Positions 41,535-49,921 of a stretch of 64,000 nt of DNA are shown piece by piece. The stretch is from Desulfacinum sp. (GTDB taxonomy: Bacteria > Desulfobacterota > Syntrophobacteria > Syntrophobacterales > DSM-9756), in assembly GCA_014359885.1 (NCBI GenBank), contig JACIYN010000017.1, forward strand, positions 97,001 to 161,000, read 5' to 3'. The position numbers were made by a program, and so were the translations under genes. Under the pieces are notes generated by a model that worked only from the letters and a program-made list of their open reading frames with translations, ran no database searches and was not told where the DNA came from. The number at the start of each line of letters is the position of its first letter. Position 1 is the stretch's first letter.

Positions 41535-42811
41535 GGCTTCGAGGGCGTCTCCTCGGCTGCGTCAGCGGTGGATTCCGGTGCAGGAAGGAGGATAAAGCCC
41601 AGGCGCCGGCCCACGGGGTCGTATTCCTTGAGACGAAGGATTTGGCGGGGGCCCACGCGGGTTCCGTCCGCAGCGGCCGCCTGCCCGGCTGCATCCGAAT
41701 CCAGGTCTACGGTGAGAGAGCGTGGCTGGAAGGTCATGGAGGCCGCCTGCAGGCCCGGACCGGAATCGGCCAATAAAGCTTGCAGGTTCAACCAGGCGGC
41801 GTAGGGGTGGTCACCCGTGATGGTGATCTGCCAGAGTCCCGGTGCCGGCCCTCCCGCCGGGGGTGAAGGGGCAGCCTCCGTGGTGGCAGGCCGGAGCACC
41901 TGGTCCAGGGAGGGAACCAGAAGAGCCGCCAACTGTAGGGCGGCCTCCTGGCGGCTCCCTTGGGCCGGCGCCCGCTGTTCCACGATTCCCAGGGTGATCC
42001 CATCCGGTACGGCGTAGACGGTGCACCGGGCCACGTAGGCATCTCCTTCCCGGGCTGCGGTCCCCACGATGGCGTAGCGCCTTCCTTCCCGGCGCGCTTC
42101 GTCCAGGACGGCCTGGACCCTTTGGGGGGCAGAGGGGTCGGAGATCCGGCCTGAATCCAGGGTGGGATATCCCATGGTCCAGAGATAGTCCGAGGCTTCG
42201 TCCCGGACCATGGGGGCTAGAACCACTGCAGCTGACGTGTCCGGCTGCGGGATCACCCAGTGGCCTTCCCAGTTTTCCGCCACCGCCCACAGGACGTCCT
42301 TGACGGTGGTGGGCATCGGCGCACCCTGCGTCCCTCCGGTTTCGGTCACAGGCCCCGCCGCCGGCCCCGCAGAAGCCTCCGGTTCCGGAGGCGTCCCCTG
42401 CGGCAGCCAGGGTTTCAAGTCCTCCGTCAATGCCTTCATGTCGATGGAAACGGATCCCTGCAGACGGTACAAAGGATCTTCGGGCGTCTCGGATACGATC
42501 TGGTAGCTGGGGACGTAGCGGTCGGGAGATGCCAGGATGTTCGTTTCCAGCTCACTTCGATGGCGGGCGATCCCACCGGCGTCGAGAACGGTGCCCACGG
42601 CTTGGAGCACCGCCTGGCGCAGGAGATCCTCCAGCGCCTTCTGGCGGGACTGGGCCGGGTTCGCCGGGTCGTACGGGGCGACACCCTGGGCCCAAAAGGA
42701 TTGTGGAGCGTCCTGCGCCACGGCCGCCGGCGCACCTGAGATAGCAAGGCACAAGGCAAGGACCATGAGCAGATATCGTCGAAGGTCGAAGTCCAGGCGA
42801 TCCCTATCCAT
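41531..42811 (-). CDS. Secreted protein of unknown function, co-translated with pgsA
   Basis: A 426-residue protein with a signal peptide (YLLMVLALCLAISGAPAAVAQ, cleavage after AVA/AQ). After the signal, LEDLLRQAVLQAVGTVLDAGG (residues ~60-80) resembles the N-terminal domain of flagellar assembly FlgT-type proteins, but this is only a faint likeness. A Pro/Ala-rich linker near 155-185 separates it from a C-terminal half with no family I recognise. The last 4 bp overlap pgsA. The coupling might point to an envelope role. No flagellar gene is nearby. Confidence 0.6.
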   Translation of the reverse strand: MDRDRLDFDLRRYLLMVLALCLAISGAPAAVAQDAPQSFWAQGVAPYDPANPAQSRQKALEDLLRQAVLQAVGTVLDAGGIARHRSELETNILASPDRYVPSYQIVSETPEDPLYRLQGSVSIDMKALTEDLKPWLPQGTPPEPEASAGPAAGPVTETGGTQGAPMPTTVKDVLWAVAENWEGHWVIPQPDTSAAVVLAPMVRDEASDYLWTMGYPTLDSGRISDPSAPQRVQAVLDEARREGRRYAIVGTAAREGDAYVARCTVYAVPDGITLGIVEQRAPAQGSRQEAALQLAALLVPSLDQVLRPATTEAAPSPPAGGPAPGLWQITITGDHPYAAWLNLQALLADSGPGLQAASMTFQPRSLTVDLDSDAAGQAAAADGTRVGPRQILRLKEYDPVGRRLGFILLPAPESTADAAEETPSKP

Positions 42812-42928
42812 CCTTCACCACTCCCATCCGAGACGCAATCCAACTTTTCCTTCTTTTCGCAGATTCCACTTGCTATCATAGGTCGTCAGCGCGGCCAAAG
42901 CCAAAAGTTTCCCCGGGAGAAAGAACGG

Positions 42929-43171
42929 ATGGTTCCCCGTCATTGCGTCATCTATGAGGTGGTGCTGAATCCCGCCTCCATCCACCTGCTGACATCCATC
43001 GTCGAAGCCTACGAAGGGGTGGGCACGGTGACCACTTTGGACCGGCGATTGGCCTTGGTGCATATCCGCACGGCGCCCGGTTGTGAGGACGTGGTGCGGG
43101 CCGTTGTGGAAGCAGAAAGGCTTCGGCTGGGCATCCGCTCCGTGCGGGAAACCAATCGTTTCGCACCTTGA
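42929..43171 (+). CDS. Small DUF4911-like protein
   Basis: An 80-residue protein (ATG at 42929, GGAGAAAG upstream). The composition and blocks YEVVLNPASIHLLTSIVEAYEGVGTV and LALVHIRTAPGCEDVV fit the short DUF4911 family described mainly in deltaproteobacteria, but I rely on memory. It looks like a compact alpha-beta domain without signal peptide or metal motif. It is followed after 49 bp by the twin cNMP-domain gene and may share an operon with it and miaB. Function is unknown. Confidence 0.6.
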   Translation: MVPRHCVIYEVVLNPASIHLLTSIVEAYEGVGTVTTLDRRLALVHIRTAPGCEDVVRAVVEAERLRLGIRSVRETNRFAP

Positions 43172-43220
43172 AATGCGCCGGGCCATTGGATATGGAAACG
43201 GGTGAACGAGCGAGGAGACC

Positions 43221-43985
43221 ATGGACTACCAAGCGGAAGCCGGCTACCGGGTGGAGGCCCGGACGTATCAGGAAGGGGAACTGATCCTGTCGGAAAAGGA
43301 TCCCCTGGATGCCTTTTTCGTGGTGCTTTCCGGGCGTGTGAAGGTCTTCCACAAAGGGCGCAAGATCCGGGTGCTGGGCGAGCAGGATGTATTCGGACTG
43401 GAGGGTGTGCTGGGAAAGCGGACGTCGGCCTTCGACGTGCGAGCTTCCGAACCCTGCCGGGTCATGGTCTATGAATACGAAGCGTTGGATGACTTCTTCG
43501 AGAACGATCCCCGCCGGGCTCGGTCCCTTCTCAACTCCGTATTGAAGCAGCTCCTGGAAACCACGCTGGCGCTCCAGGGGGAAGAGGTGGTGGTGCTCCC
43601 CCAGGACATGGAGGTCCGCTACTATGACGAAGGGGAGGTGGTGGTTCGGGAGGGGGATTCCAGCAAGGAATTTTACCGCCTGGTGTCCAGTGACGCCGGT
43701 CTTCTGGTGACCCGCTCGGGCCGGGAGATCGGGCGGATCGAGCTTCCGGGCGAGTTTTTCGGCGAGATGGCCTGCGTGCTGGGCGGCAAGCGGCAGGCCA
43801 CGGTGACCAGCATCGGCCGGAGCGTGATCCAGGTCTTCAACGGATCCATGATGGAACAGATCCTCACGGAAAACCCCCAACTGGCCGTGAAGCTGATCCG
43901 CACCCTGGCCGGCCGGTTGATCCGGGCCAATGTTCAACTGACGGAAGGAGACTTACGGACGTACCAATGGAAGGACTTTGTGTAG
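43221..43985 (+). CDS. Protein with two cyclic-nucleotide-binding domains
   Basis: A 254-residue protein with two tandem cNMP-binding beta rolls: residues ~5-115 (GELILSEKDPLDAFFVVLSGRVKVF) and ~130-245 (GEVVVREGDSSKEFYRL, PGEFFGEMACVLGGKRQATVT). The second retains the phosphate-binding-cassette-like FGEMA; the first has FGLEG instead, so its ligand binding is doubtful. There is no helix-turn-helix, in contrast to CRP/FNR. It lies 49 bp after the DUF4911-like gene and its last 19 bp overlap miaB in another frame. A sensory or regulatory role for a partner is inference. Confidence 0.82.
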   Translation: MDYQAEAGYRVEARTYQEGELILSEKDPLDAFFVVLSGRVKVFHKGRKIRVLGEQDVFGLEGVLGKRTSAFDVRASEPCRVMVYEYEALDDFFENDPRRARSLLNSVLKQLLETTLALQGEEVVVLPQDMEVRYYDEGEVVVREGDSSKEFYRLVSSDAGLLVTRSGREIGRIELPGEFFGEMACVLGGKRQATVTSIGRSVIQVFNGSMMEQILTENPQLAVKLIRTLAGRLIRANVQLTEGDLRTYQWKDFV

Positions 43986-45340
43986 AAAAAGGGCAGCGTT
44001 CCCGGACCCTCTCCGTGTACGTGCACACCTTCGGCTGCCAGATGAACGAATACGACTCCCTGCGCGTGGAGCGGATGCTTGCTCAGGAAGGCTACGAGGG
44101 CACCGATGACCCGGCGTCGGCGGATGTGATCTTCATCAATACCTGCTCGGTGCGGGAGAAGGCGGAGCAAAAGGTTTTTTCGCTCTTGGGCCGTCTTCGC
44201 CGCCTCAAGAACAAGAATCCCCGCTTGAAGATCGTGGTGGCGGGCTGCGTGGCCCAGCAACTGGGCGACGCGCTTCTGGCCCGGTTCCCTCATGTGGACA
44301 TCGTGCTGGGAACACGGGCCATCGGAGCTCTTCCGCGCCTGTTGCGCCGAAGCACGGAGGAGGACGCCCGCGCGGCCCATCTGCCCGAGCACGACGAAGA
44401 AGGCTGGAAGGAGCTCTTTCACCAGGACCATCCCTGGGAAAGCCCGGTGGTGGCCCCGGTGACCATCATGCAGGGCTGCGACAACTTCTGCACCTACTGC
44501 ATCGTTCCCTACGTGCGGGGGCGGGAGCGAAGTCGGCCCGCGGACGAGATCCTCCGTGAAATCCACATCATCACACGGAAGGGCACCCGGGAGGTGTTGC
44601 TGCTGGGACAAAACGTCAATTCCTACGGGAAGGGGCTGGCTGACGGCATGAACTTCGCCCGGCTGCTCCGGCGCATCGAAGAGGAAACCGATCTGGTGCG
44701 CATCCGCTTCACCACTTCCCATCCCAAGGATCTCAACGACGAACTCATCGAATGCTTTGCCCGTTTGAAAAAGCTGTGCCGGCACATCCACCTACCCTTC
44801 CAGGCCGGTTCCGACCGTATTTTGGCCCGCATGAACCGACACTACACGGCCGCCGATTACCTGGACAAGGTGGCCCGGCTGCGCTCGGCCTGCCCGGATA
44901 TGGGGATTTCGGCCGACGTGATGGTGGGCTTTCCCGGCGAGACGGAAGAGGACTTTCAGGCCACCCTGGAGCTGATCGAAACCGTTCGGTTCGACTCCCT
45001 CTTCTCCTTTCGCTATTCGGATCGCCCCTTCGCCAAGTCCGGCGCCTTTCCGGGCAAGGTGCCGGAAGAGGTCAAGGCCCGCCGTCTCACGGAACTGCAG
45101 GCGCTTCAGGCGGCCATCACCTTGGAGAAAAACCGCCGGGAGGTGGGCCGGACCCGGGAGGTGCTGGTGGAGTCGGAGAGCAAGGCGGGCAACGGGCAGA
45201 TGACCGGAAGGACGTCCCAGAACCGCATCGTCAATTTCCCCGGGTCCCCAGAGCTGGTGGGGACACTGGTGCCCGTGAGGATTCGGGAGGCCTACTCCCA
45301 TTCCCTCAAAGGGGAACTGGCGGACGGGGGCGCCTGCTGA
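43967..45340 (+). CDS. miaB: tRNA-2-methylthio-N6-dimethylallyladenosine synthase MiaB
   Basis: A 457-residue radical SAM methylthiotransferase that adds methylthio to i6A37 of tRNA. It carries the UPF0004 cysteines in FGCQMNEYDS, NTCSVREKAE and VAGCVAQQ, the radical SAM CxxxCxxC as CDNFCTYCIVP near residue 165, and a C-terminal TRAM domain. The sequence is full length. The ATG at 43967 lies inside the cNMP-domain gene (19-bp overlap), so the first codons should be treated with some caution; no better start is seen. It is followed by 467 bp of repeats, then the bifunctional nuclease gene. Confidence 0.94.
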   Translation: MEGLCVEKGQRSRTLSVYVHTFGCQMNEYDSLRVERMLAQEGYEGTDDPASADVIFINTCSVREKAEQKVFSLLGRLRRLKNKNPRLKIVVAGCVAQQLGDALLARFPHVDIVLGTRAIGALPRLLRRSTEEDARAAHLPEHDEEGWKELFHQDHPWESPVVAPVTIMQGCDNFCTYCIVPYVRGRERSRPADEILREIHIITRKGTREVLLLGQNVNSYGKGLADGMNFARLLRRIEEETDLVRIRFTTSHPKDLNDELIECFARLKKLCRHIHLPFQAGSDRILARMNRHYTAADYLDKVARLRSACPDMGISADVMVGFPGETEEDFQATLELIETVRFDSLFSFRYSDRPFAKSGAFPGKVPEEVKARRLTELQALQAAITLEKNRREVGRTREVLVESESKAGNGQMTGRTSQNRIVNFPGSPELVGTLVPVRIREAYSHSLKGELADGGAC

Positions 45341-45414
45341 TGACCCTCCGGGAGCTGTGGCCTTGCCCGAAAACGGGCTTCCGTCTGAAACCGGTGAGGA
45401 TCCTGACCTCCTTC

Positions 45415-45536
45415 GTAGCCCCGGGGCTTCAGCCCCGGGAAAAAGGGGCCATCGGAACCCTCTGAACTGACGGGCAATACCCGATGGTCCGCCCGACATC
45501 CGGGGATTCCTCCGCATCCCTGAAGGGCTGCGCTAC
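45415..45536 (+). repeat. GTAG...CTAC multi-hairpin interspersed element, copy 7
   Basis: A 122-bp core: left hairpin CCCCGGGGCTTCAGCCCCGGG, middle GGCCATCGG...CCGATGGTCC (both arms changed together relative to copy 8), and right hairpin GCATCCCTGAAGGGCTGC. It lies in the 467-bp miaB to bifunctional nuclease gap; downstream is another palindrome at 45624 and then sequence with no assignable content. Confidence 0.85.
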
Positions 45537-45623
45537 GAGAAAGGCGGTGACCTCCGGCCTTTTCAGACAAGCTCCATGGCCTTGGGAAATTCCGCCTCAA
45601 AGGATCATCCGTCCGGAATCGGT

Positions 45624-45651
45624 GTAGGGGCGGTTCGCGAACCGCCCCTAC
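45624..45651 (+). repeat. GTAGGGGC...GCCCCTAC palindrome, GGTTCGCGAACC centre
   Basis: A perfect 28-bp palindrome identical to that at 24078-24105. About 155 bp follow before the next gene. Confidence 0.85.
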
Positions 45652-45807
45652 AGGGGGCCCGCCATCGACTGGAATGTTCGTTCCCGCGGAACCTTATGCA
45701 AACACGCTTCCGGGCTGGGTCCGGCCGAGCTCCGGACCGGAACGTACCTGAAGAGAGTCGGGGGATGGGAGCGGCCGCATCGCTCACCCCGGCCATAAGG
45801 AGACGTT

Positions 45808-46308
45808 ATGTATCGACGCATGCAAGTGGCCGGCTTGGTGATGGATCCCCAGAGCAACACGCCCATCGTCATCCTGAACGACCCCGAAGGGGATGAGCAC
45901 CTTCCCATCTGGATCGGTCTCTTGGAGGCCACTTCCATCGCCACGGAACTGGAAAAGATCAAATTCCCGCGTCCCATGACCCACGATCTTTTCAAGAGCG
46001 TTCTCGACCATCTCGACGTGGTGGTGGAAAAGATCGAAGTCTGCGACCTTCGGGATAACACCTACTATGCCCTGATCCACCTGCGCACCTCCAGCGGAGT
46101 GAGTACCATCGACTCCAGGCCCAGTGACGCCATCGCCATCGCGTTGCGCACCGACGCGCCCATCTTCGTCAAAGAAGATGTGCTCCGAAGGTCCCAGAAG
46201 ATGCCGGAAGACAAGGATCATCCGGTGTTCCGCCGGGAGGACAAGGAAAACCTGGACGAGCTTCTCGAAAAATTGGACCCGGAAGACTTCGGCAAGTACA
46301 AGATGTGA
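45808..46308 (+). CDS. Bifunctional nuclease family protein (DUF151)
   Basis: A 166-residue protein with LPIWIGLLEATSIATELEKI near residue 32, TYYALIHLRTSSG near 85, and IDSRPSDAIAIALRTDAPIFV near 100-120; these are the conserved blocks of the DUF151 / bifunctional nuclease family. Plant and archaeal relatives have nuclease activity, but bacterial roles are little known. The ATG has AAGGAG upstream. It sits 6 bp before the adenine deaminase gene, so the two are likely co-transcribed. There is an acidic C-terminal tail (EKLDPEDFGKYKM). Confidence 0.87.
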   Translation: MYRRMQVAGLVMDPQSNTPIVILNDPEGDEHLPIWIGLLEATSIATELEKIKFPRPMTHDLFKSVLDHLDVVVEKIEVCDLRDNTYYALIHLRTSSGVSTIDSRPSDAIAIALRTDAPIFVKEDVLRRSQKMPEDKDHPVFRREDKENLDELLEKLDPEDFGKYKM

Positions 46309-46314
46309 GAGGGA

Positions 46315-48066
46315 GTGGCGGACGGCATGCTGGACTTGGCAGCGTTGTCGCAGTGGATCCGGGTGGCACGTGGGCTGGAGCCCGCCGACCTTTGCCTGAA
46401 GAACGTGCGCATCGTCAATGTGTTCACCGGCGGCATCCAGGAAGGGGACCTGGCGGTCCACGGCGGCCGCTTCGTGGGCTGGGGGCATTATCGCGGCCGC
46501 CGGGAAGTGGATCTCGAAGGGGCCTATGTGGCGCCCGGCTTCATCGACGGGCACCTGCACATGGAAAGCACGCTCCTGGGCCCCCGGGCCTTTTGCCGGG
46601 CCGTGCTTCCCCGGGGCACCACGGCGGTCGTCCTGGACCCCCACGAAATCGCCAATGTGCTGGGAGGGGCCGGCATCCGCCACCTGCTGCAAGTGGCGGA
46701 GGACATGCCCGTGGACCTCTTTTTCATGCTCCCCAGCTGCGTGCCCGCCTCGCCCCTGGAAACCTCCGGGGCCGAACTCCGGGGGGCGGACCTGCACACC
46801 CTGCGATCCCATCCGCGGGTTCTGGGCCTGGCGGAAGTGATGAACTTCCCCGGGGTGCTGGCCGGCGATCCGCAGGTCCTGGAAAAGGTGGTGCTTTTCC
46901 AGGACGGGCCCATGGACGGCCATGCCCCGATGCTTTCGGGGAAAGACTTGAATGCCTATGCCGGTGCGGGCATCCGAACGGACCATGAAGCCACCAGCCT
47001 GGACGAAGCCCGGGAAAAGCTGGCCAAGGGCATGGTGCTCATGATCCGTGAGGGAAGCCAGTCCAAGGACCTGGAAGCCCTGGTGGGGGCCGTGACCGAC
47101 GCCACATGGCCCCGGTGCCTGCTGGTGAGCGATGACCGCCACCCCACGGATCTCCTGGCCCACGGGCACATGGATGCCGTGGTGAACCGCGCCGTCTCCT
47201 TGGGCCTGGACCCCGTGCGGGCCATCGCCATGGCGAGTCTCAATCCTGCGCGGCACTTCGGGCTGCGGGATCGCGGCGCCGTGGCCCCGGGATTTCGGGC
47301 CGATTTTTCTGTGAGCCCCACGCTGCATCCCTGGACGCCCGTGCGGGTTTTCAAAGACGGGGTGGAGATGGCTCGCGACGGCGCTCCGATCGACCGCGAC
47401 GGGGAGAAGACCGACTTCCCGCCCGGCCTTCCCGAAAGCCCCATGCACCTCCCGCCCTTGCGTGAGGAGGACCTGAAGGTGCGGGCGAAGGGCGGGCGCC
47501 TTCGGGCCCTGGGGGTCCGTGCCGGGACCCTCCTCACGGACCACGAAGTGGTGCAGGTTCAAAGTACGGACGGCTTCGTCCACGCCGATCCGGCGCGGGA
47601 CCTTTTGAAGGTGGCCGTCTACAACCGATATTCCCAGGAGAGTCCTCCCAAACCTGCCGTGGGCTTCGTGAGGGGCTTCGGCCTCCGGCGCGGTGCCCTG
47701 GCGAGTACGGTGGCCCACGATTCCCACAACCTGGTGGTGGTGGGAGCTTCCGATTCCGCCATGATCGCGGCCGCGCGGGCGGTGGCCGAAAGTGGGGGGG
47801 GGCTGGCGGTGGCTGATGATCAGCGCGTGCTGGCCTCCCTCCCCCTTCCCATCGCCGGGCTCATGAGTCCGCGGCCGTTGGAGGAGGTGTGTCGGGCATT
47901 GGAGGCCCTCAACCGGGCGGCGCGCTCTCTGGGATCTCCCCTGCCCCATCCCTTCATGGCGCTTTCCTTTGTGGCTCTTCCCGTCATTCCGCGCCTGAAG
48001 ATCACGGACCGAGGGCTGGTGGACGTGGAGGCATTTCGAGTGGTCCCGCTTTTCGTGGGGCACTAA
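46315..48066 (+). CDS. ade: Adenine deaminase
   Basis: A 583-residue amidohydrolase converting adenine to hypoxanthine. It has the metal-binding GFIDGHLHMEST near residue 74, LDPHEIANVLGGAG near 105, GKELNAY-like GKDLNAY near 208, and the C-terminal VAHDSHNLVVVGAS near 466 and LPLPIAGLMS near 506. Length and motif order follow E. coli Ade. A GTG at 46315 is the track start; an ATG at 46327 with GGGAG upstream is a slightly better-spaced alternative. With the purine genes elsewhere it serves purine salvage. It is the second gene after the bifunctional nuclease gene. Confidence 0.92.
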   Translation: MADGMLDLAALSQWIRVARGLEPADLCLKNVRIVNVFTGGIQEGDLAVHGGRFVGWGHYRGRREVDLEGAYVAPGFIDGHLHMESTLLGPRAFCRAVLPRGTTAVVLDPHEIANVLGGAGIRHLLQVAEDMPVDLFFMLPSCVPASPLETSGAELRGADLHTLRSHPRVLGLAEVMNFPGVLAGDPQVLEKVVLFQDGPMDGHAPMLSGKDLNAYAGAGIRTDHEATSLDEAREKLAKGMVLMIREGSQSKDLEALVGAVTDATWPRCLLVSDDRHPTDLLAHGHMDAVVNRAVSLGLDPVRAIAMASLNPARHFGLRDRGAVAPGFRADFSVSPTLHPWTPVRVFKDGVEMARDGAPIDRDGEKTDFPPGLPESPMHLPPLREEDLKVRAKGGRLRALGVRAGTLLTDHEVVQVQSTDGFVHADPARDLLKVAVYNRYSQESPPKPAVGFVRGFGLRRGALASTVAHDSHNLVVVGASDSAMIAAARAVAESGGGLAVADDQRVLASLPLPIAGLMSPRPLEEVCRALEALNRAARSLGSPLPHPFMALSFVALPVIPRLKITDRGLVDVEAFRVVPLFVGH

Positions 48067-48127
48067 GCCGGAATCCGCTGCCGCTGGTAGGCTGTTCGCA
48101 AACGCCGGGGCTGAGCCCGACTCTCGG

Positions 48128-48153
48128 AGCGCAACCCTTCAGGGCTGCGCTAG
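48128..48153 (+). repeat. Isolated right hairpin of the multi-hairpin element
   Basis: GCAACCCTTCAGGGCTGC followed by GCTAG, a decayed partial copy. The rest of the 278-bp ade to ferritin-like gap shows no gene, only a weak promoter. Confidence 0.6.
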
Positions 48154-48248
48154 GAATTAGGGAAGCGCATGGACCGATTGGATGGGGGGAGGCGGGGTCT
48201 ATTGCCGCCTGCTGATCACCCGGTTAGAGAGAAAGCCGAGGAAAGAGG

Positions 48249-48278
48249 TTGCCCACGGGCCGCGGCTCTTGCTATGAG
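48249..48278 (+). promoter_or_regulatory. Possible promoter for the ferritin-like gene
   Basis: TTGCCC, an 18-bp spacer and TATGAG, ~65 bp before the start codon. Matches are only 4/6 in each box. Confidence 0.3.
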
Positions 48279-48344
48279 AGCGCATGCCCATTGGGTGGAA
48301 ACGAAACAACGGCTGATGCCAAGCAAGCGCAGAGGAGGCCCGTT

Positions 48345-48806
48345 ATGTCCACATTGAGTTGCCGCTCTTTTGACGATGTGGTGAATTTCGCCATCCGCAA
48401 GGAAGAACTGGCCATGGATTTCTACCAGAAGTGCGCCGATCGGGCCAAGAACCCGGGCATTCGGGAATTCTTCCTGGAGATGGTGGAAGAGGAAAAAAAG
48501 CACCGCAAGCTCCTACAGGATCTGGATCCCGCCGGTCTGAAGGATTTCACCCTGGACAAGGTGGAAGATCTCAAGATCAGCGACTACCTCATGGACGTGG
48601 AGTTCCGGGAGGACATGACCTACCAAGAGGCCTTGACCCTGGCCATGAAGAAGGAAGAGAAGGCCCATCTCTTCTATTCCGCCTGGAAGGACAAGTGCCT
48701 GCACGAAAAGACCGCCAAGGTCTTCGAGATGCTGGCTCAGGAAGAGATCAAGCACAAGCGGAAGATCGAAAACATCTACGACGAGGAAATCCTGAGCTGG
48801 GACTAG
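48345..48806 (+). CDS. Ferritin-like (rubrerythrin-type) diiron protein
   Basis: A 153-residue four-helix-bundle protein. The helices carry diiron ligands, EELAMDFYQK and EMVEEEKKHRKLL in the first half, then KKEEKAHLFYSAWKDK and LAQEEIKHKRKIE, two ExxH pairs. It lacks the C-terminal rubredoxin domain of full rubrerythrin, so electron transfer needs another partner. It probably takes part in peroxide or iron stress handling (inference). The ATG at 48345 has GAGGAGG upstream, the track start is 96 bp earlier and unsupported. It is a single-gene unit: a promoter-like site lies upstream and a perfect terminator follows. Confidence 0.85.
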   Translation: MSTLSCRSFDDVVNFAIRKEELAMDFYQKCADRAKNPGIREFFLEMVEEEKKHRKLLQDLDPAGLKDFTLDKVEDLKISDYLMDVEFREDMTYQEALTLAMKKEEKAHLFYSAWKDKCLHEKTAKVFEMLAQEEIKHKRKIENIYDEEILSWD

Positions 48807-48831
48807 ACCTCCTTTCCACCCGTGCCTGCTG

Positions 48832-48863
48832 CCTGGGCGGTTGGTCCGCCCGGGTTTTTTTTT
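48832..48863 (+). terminator. Intrinsic terminator after the ferritin-like gene
   Basis: CCTGGGCGG, loop TTGGT, CCGCCCGGG and a run of nine T. It is the cleanest terminator in the window and ends 12 bp before the EamA start. Confidence 0.92.
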
Positions 48864-48874
48864 GAAGGATGCCC

Positions 48875-49921
48875 ATGCAACCAACGGCCAAGGCCTACCT
48901 CGCCGCCCTGGGGGCGGTGACCATCTGGGGAATGTCTTTCGTGGCCACCAAGGTGGCCCTGACTTCCTTTCCTCCCTACAGCCTCCTCACGGCCCGGTTC
49001 CTGCTGGCGGGAGGCCTGCTCGCCCTGCTCTGGATTTTCCGGTCCAGGGAAAGGATTCATGGGCGGGATCTGGGGCTCTTTTTCCTTCTCGGGATCATGG
49101 ATCCCGGGCTCTATTTCGTGTGTGAGACCTACGGGCTGCTTCGCACCAGCGCGTCGGTGGCCTCGCTCATCATCGCCAGCATACCGGTTTTCGTGGCCCT
49201 TCTCGCTTCCGTCTTTCTCAAGGAACGCACGGGGCTTCAAGGGGCCATGGGCATCCTGCTGACGCTGGCGGGCGTCGGCCTCCTGGTGAAAAACGGTGCC
49301 GACCCGGCGGCTTCCTCTTCGCTCGCCGGAAATCTCCTGATTCTGGGGGCGGCCCTTTGCGCAGCCGTCTACACCGTCGTGAGCCGCACCCTGGGCGGGC
49401 GCTACGGCGCCGTCACGGTCACGACCCTCCAGGCGTTCTTCGCCGTCGGCTTCTTCCTGCCCTTCGCCGTCGGGGAATGGGACGGCGGCTGGGTTCACCG
49501 CGTTTCGACCCAGGGAGCTTTGGCCGTGGGCTTCCTGGGCCTCTTTGCCAGCCTGGGCGCCTTTCTCCTCTACAACCGCGCCTTGGGGTCCCTTCCCGCA
49601 TCCAGCGTGGCCGTCTTCATCAACCTTATTCCCGTTGTCACGGTCGTCACCGCCTGGCTGGTGTTGGGAGAACGTCTCTCGGCGGGTCAGGTGGGAGGCG
49701 GCCTGCTGGTGGTGGTCGGAGTCGTGCTCAGCGCCCGCGGGCGTGCGGAGGCCGGGAGCCCATGGGGCGTGGGGTTGCGGCGCCGGCTGCTCGCCGTCTT
49801 CCTAAAGCGCGGGGGAGCGTACGGGGGCTTTTCCCTGGCCTCGGCGGAGCAGCACGTAAAAGGCCCCGGCGCCCCCGTCCCAGGTGCGGGCGCTGGCAAA
49901 GGCGAGCACGAGGCGCTTTAG
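48875..49921 (+). CDS. EamA family (drug/metabolite) transporter
   Basis: A ~348-residue inner-membrane protein with two EamA repeats and about ten helices. It has TIWGMSFVATKVAL near residue 18, PVFVALLASVFLKERTG near 105, FLGLFASLGAFLLYNRALG near 225 and NLIPVVTVVTAWLVLGE near 253. The ATG at 48875 has GAAGG six bases upstream, which is better than the ATG two codons earlier. Family homology ends near residue 290; the last ~45 residues (RAEAGSPWG...) are not family-like. They overlap by 120 bp the conserved end of the converging Smr gene. The substrate is unknown. Confidence 0.87.
   Translation: MQPTAKAYLAALGAVTIWGMSFVATKVALTSFPPYSLLTARFLLAGGLLALLWIFRSRERIHGRDLGLFFLLGIMDPGLYFVCETYGLLRTSASVASLIIASIPVFVALLASVFLKERTGLQGAMGILLTLAGVGLLVKNGADPAASSSLAGNLLILGAALCAAVYTVVSRTLGGRYGAVTVTTLQAFFAVGFFLPFAVGEWDGGWVHRVSTQGALAVGFLGLFASLGAFLLYNRALGSLPASSVAVFINLIPVVTVVTAWLVLGERLSAGQVGGGLLVVVGVVLSARGRAEAGSPWGVGLRRRLLAVFLKRGGAYGGFSLASAEQHVKGPGAPVPGAGAGKGEHEAL

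Noticed and set aside
45784-48063. 759-residue minus-strand ORF
   Set aside because: Antisense to the bifunctional nuclease and adenine deaminase genes; shadow.
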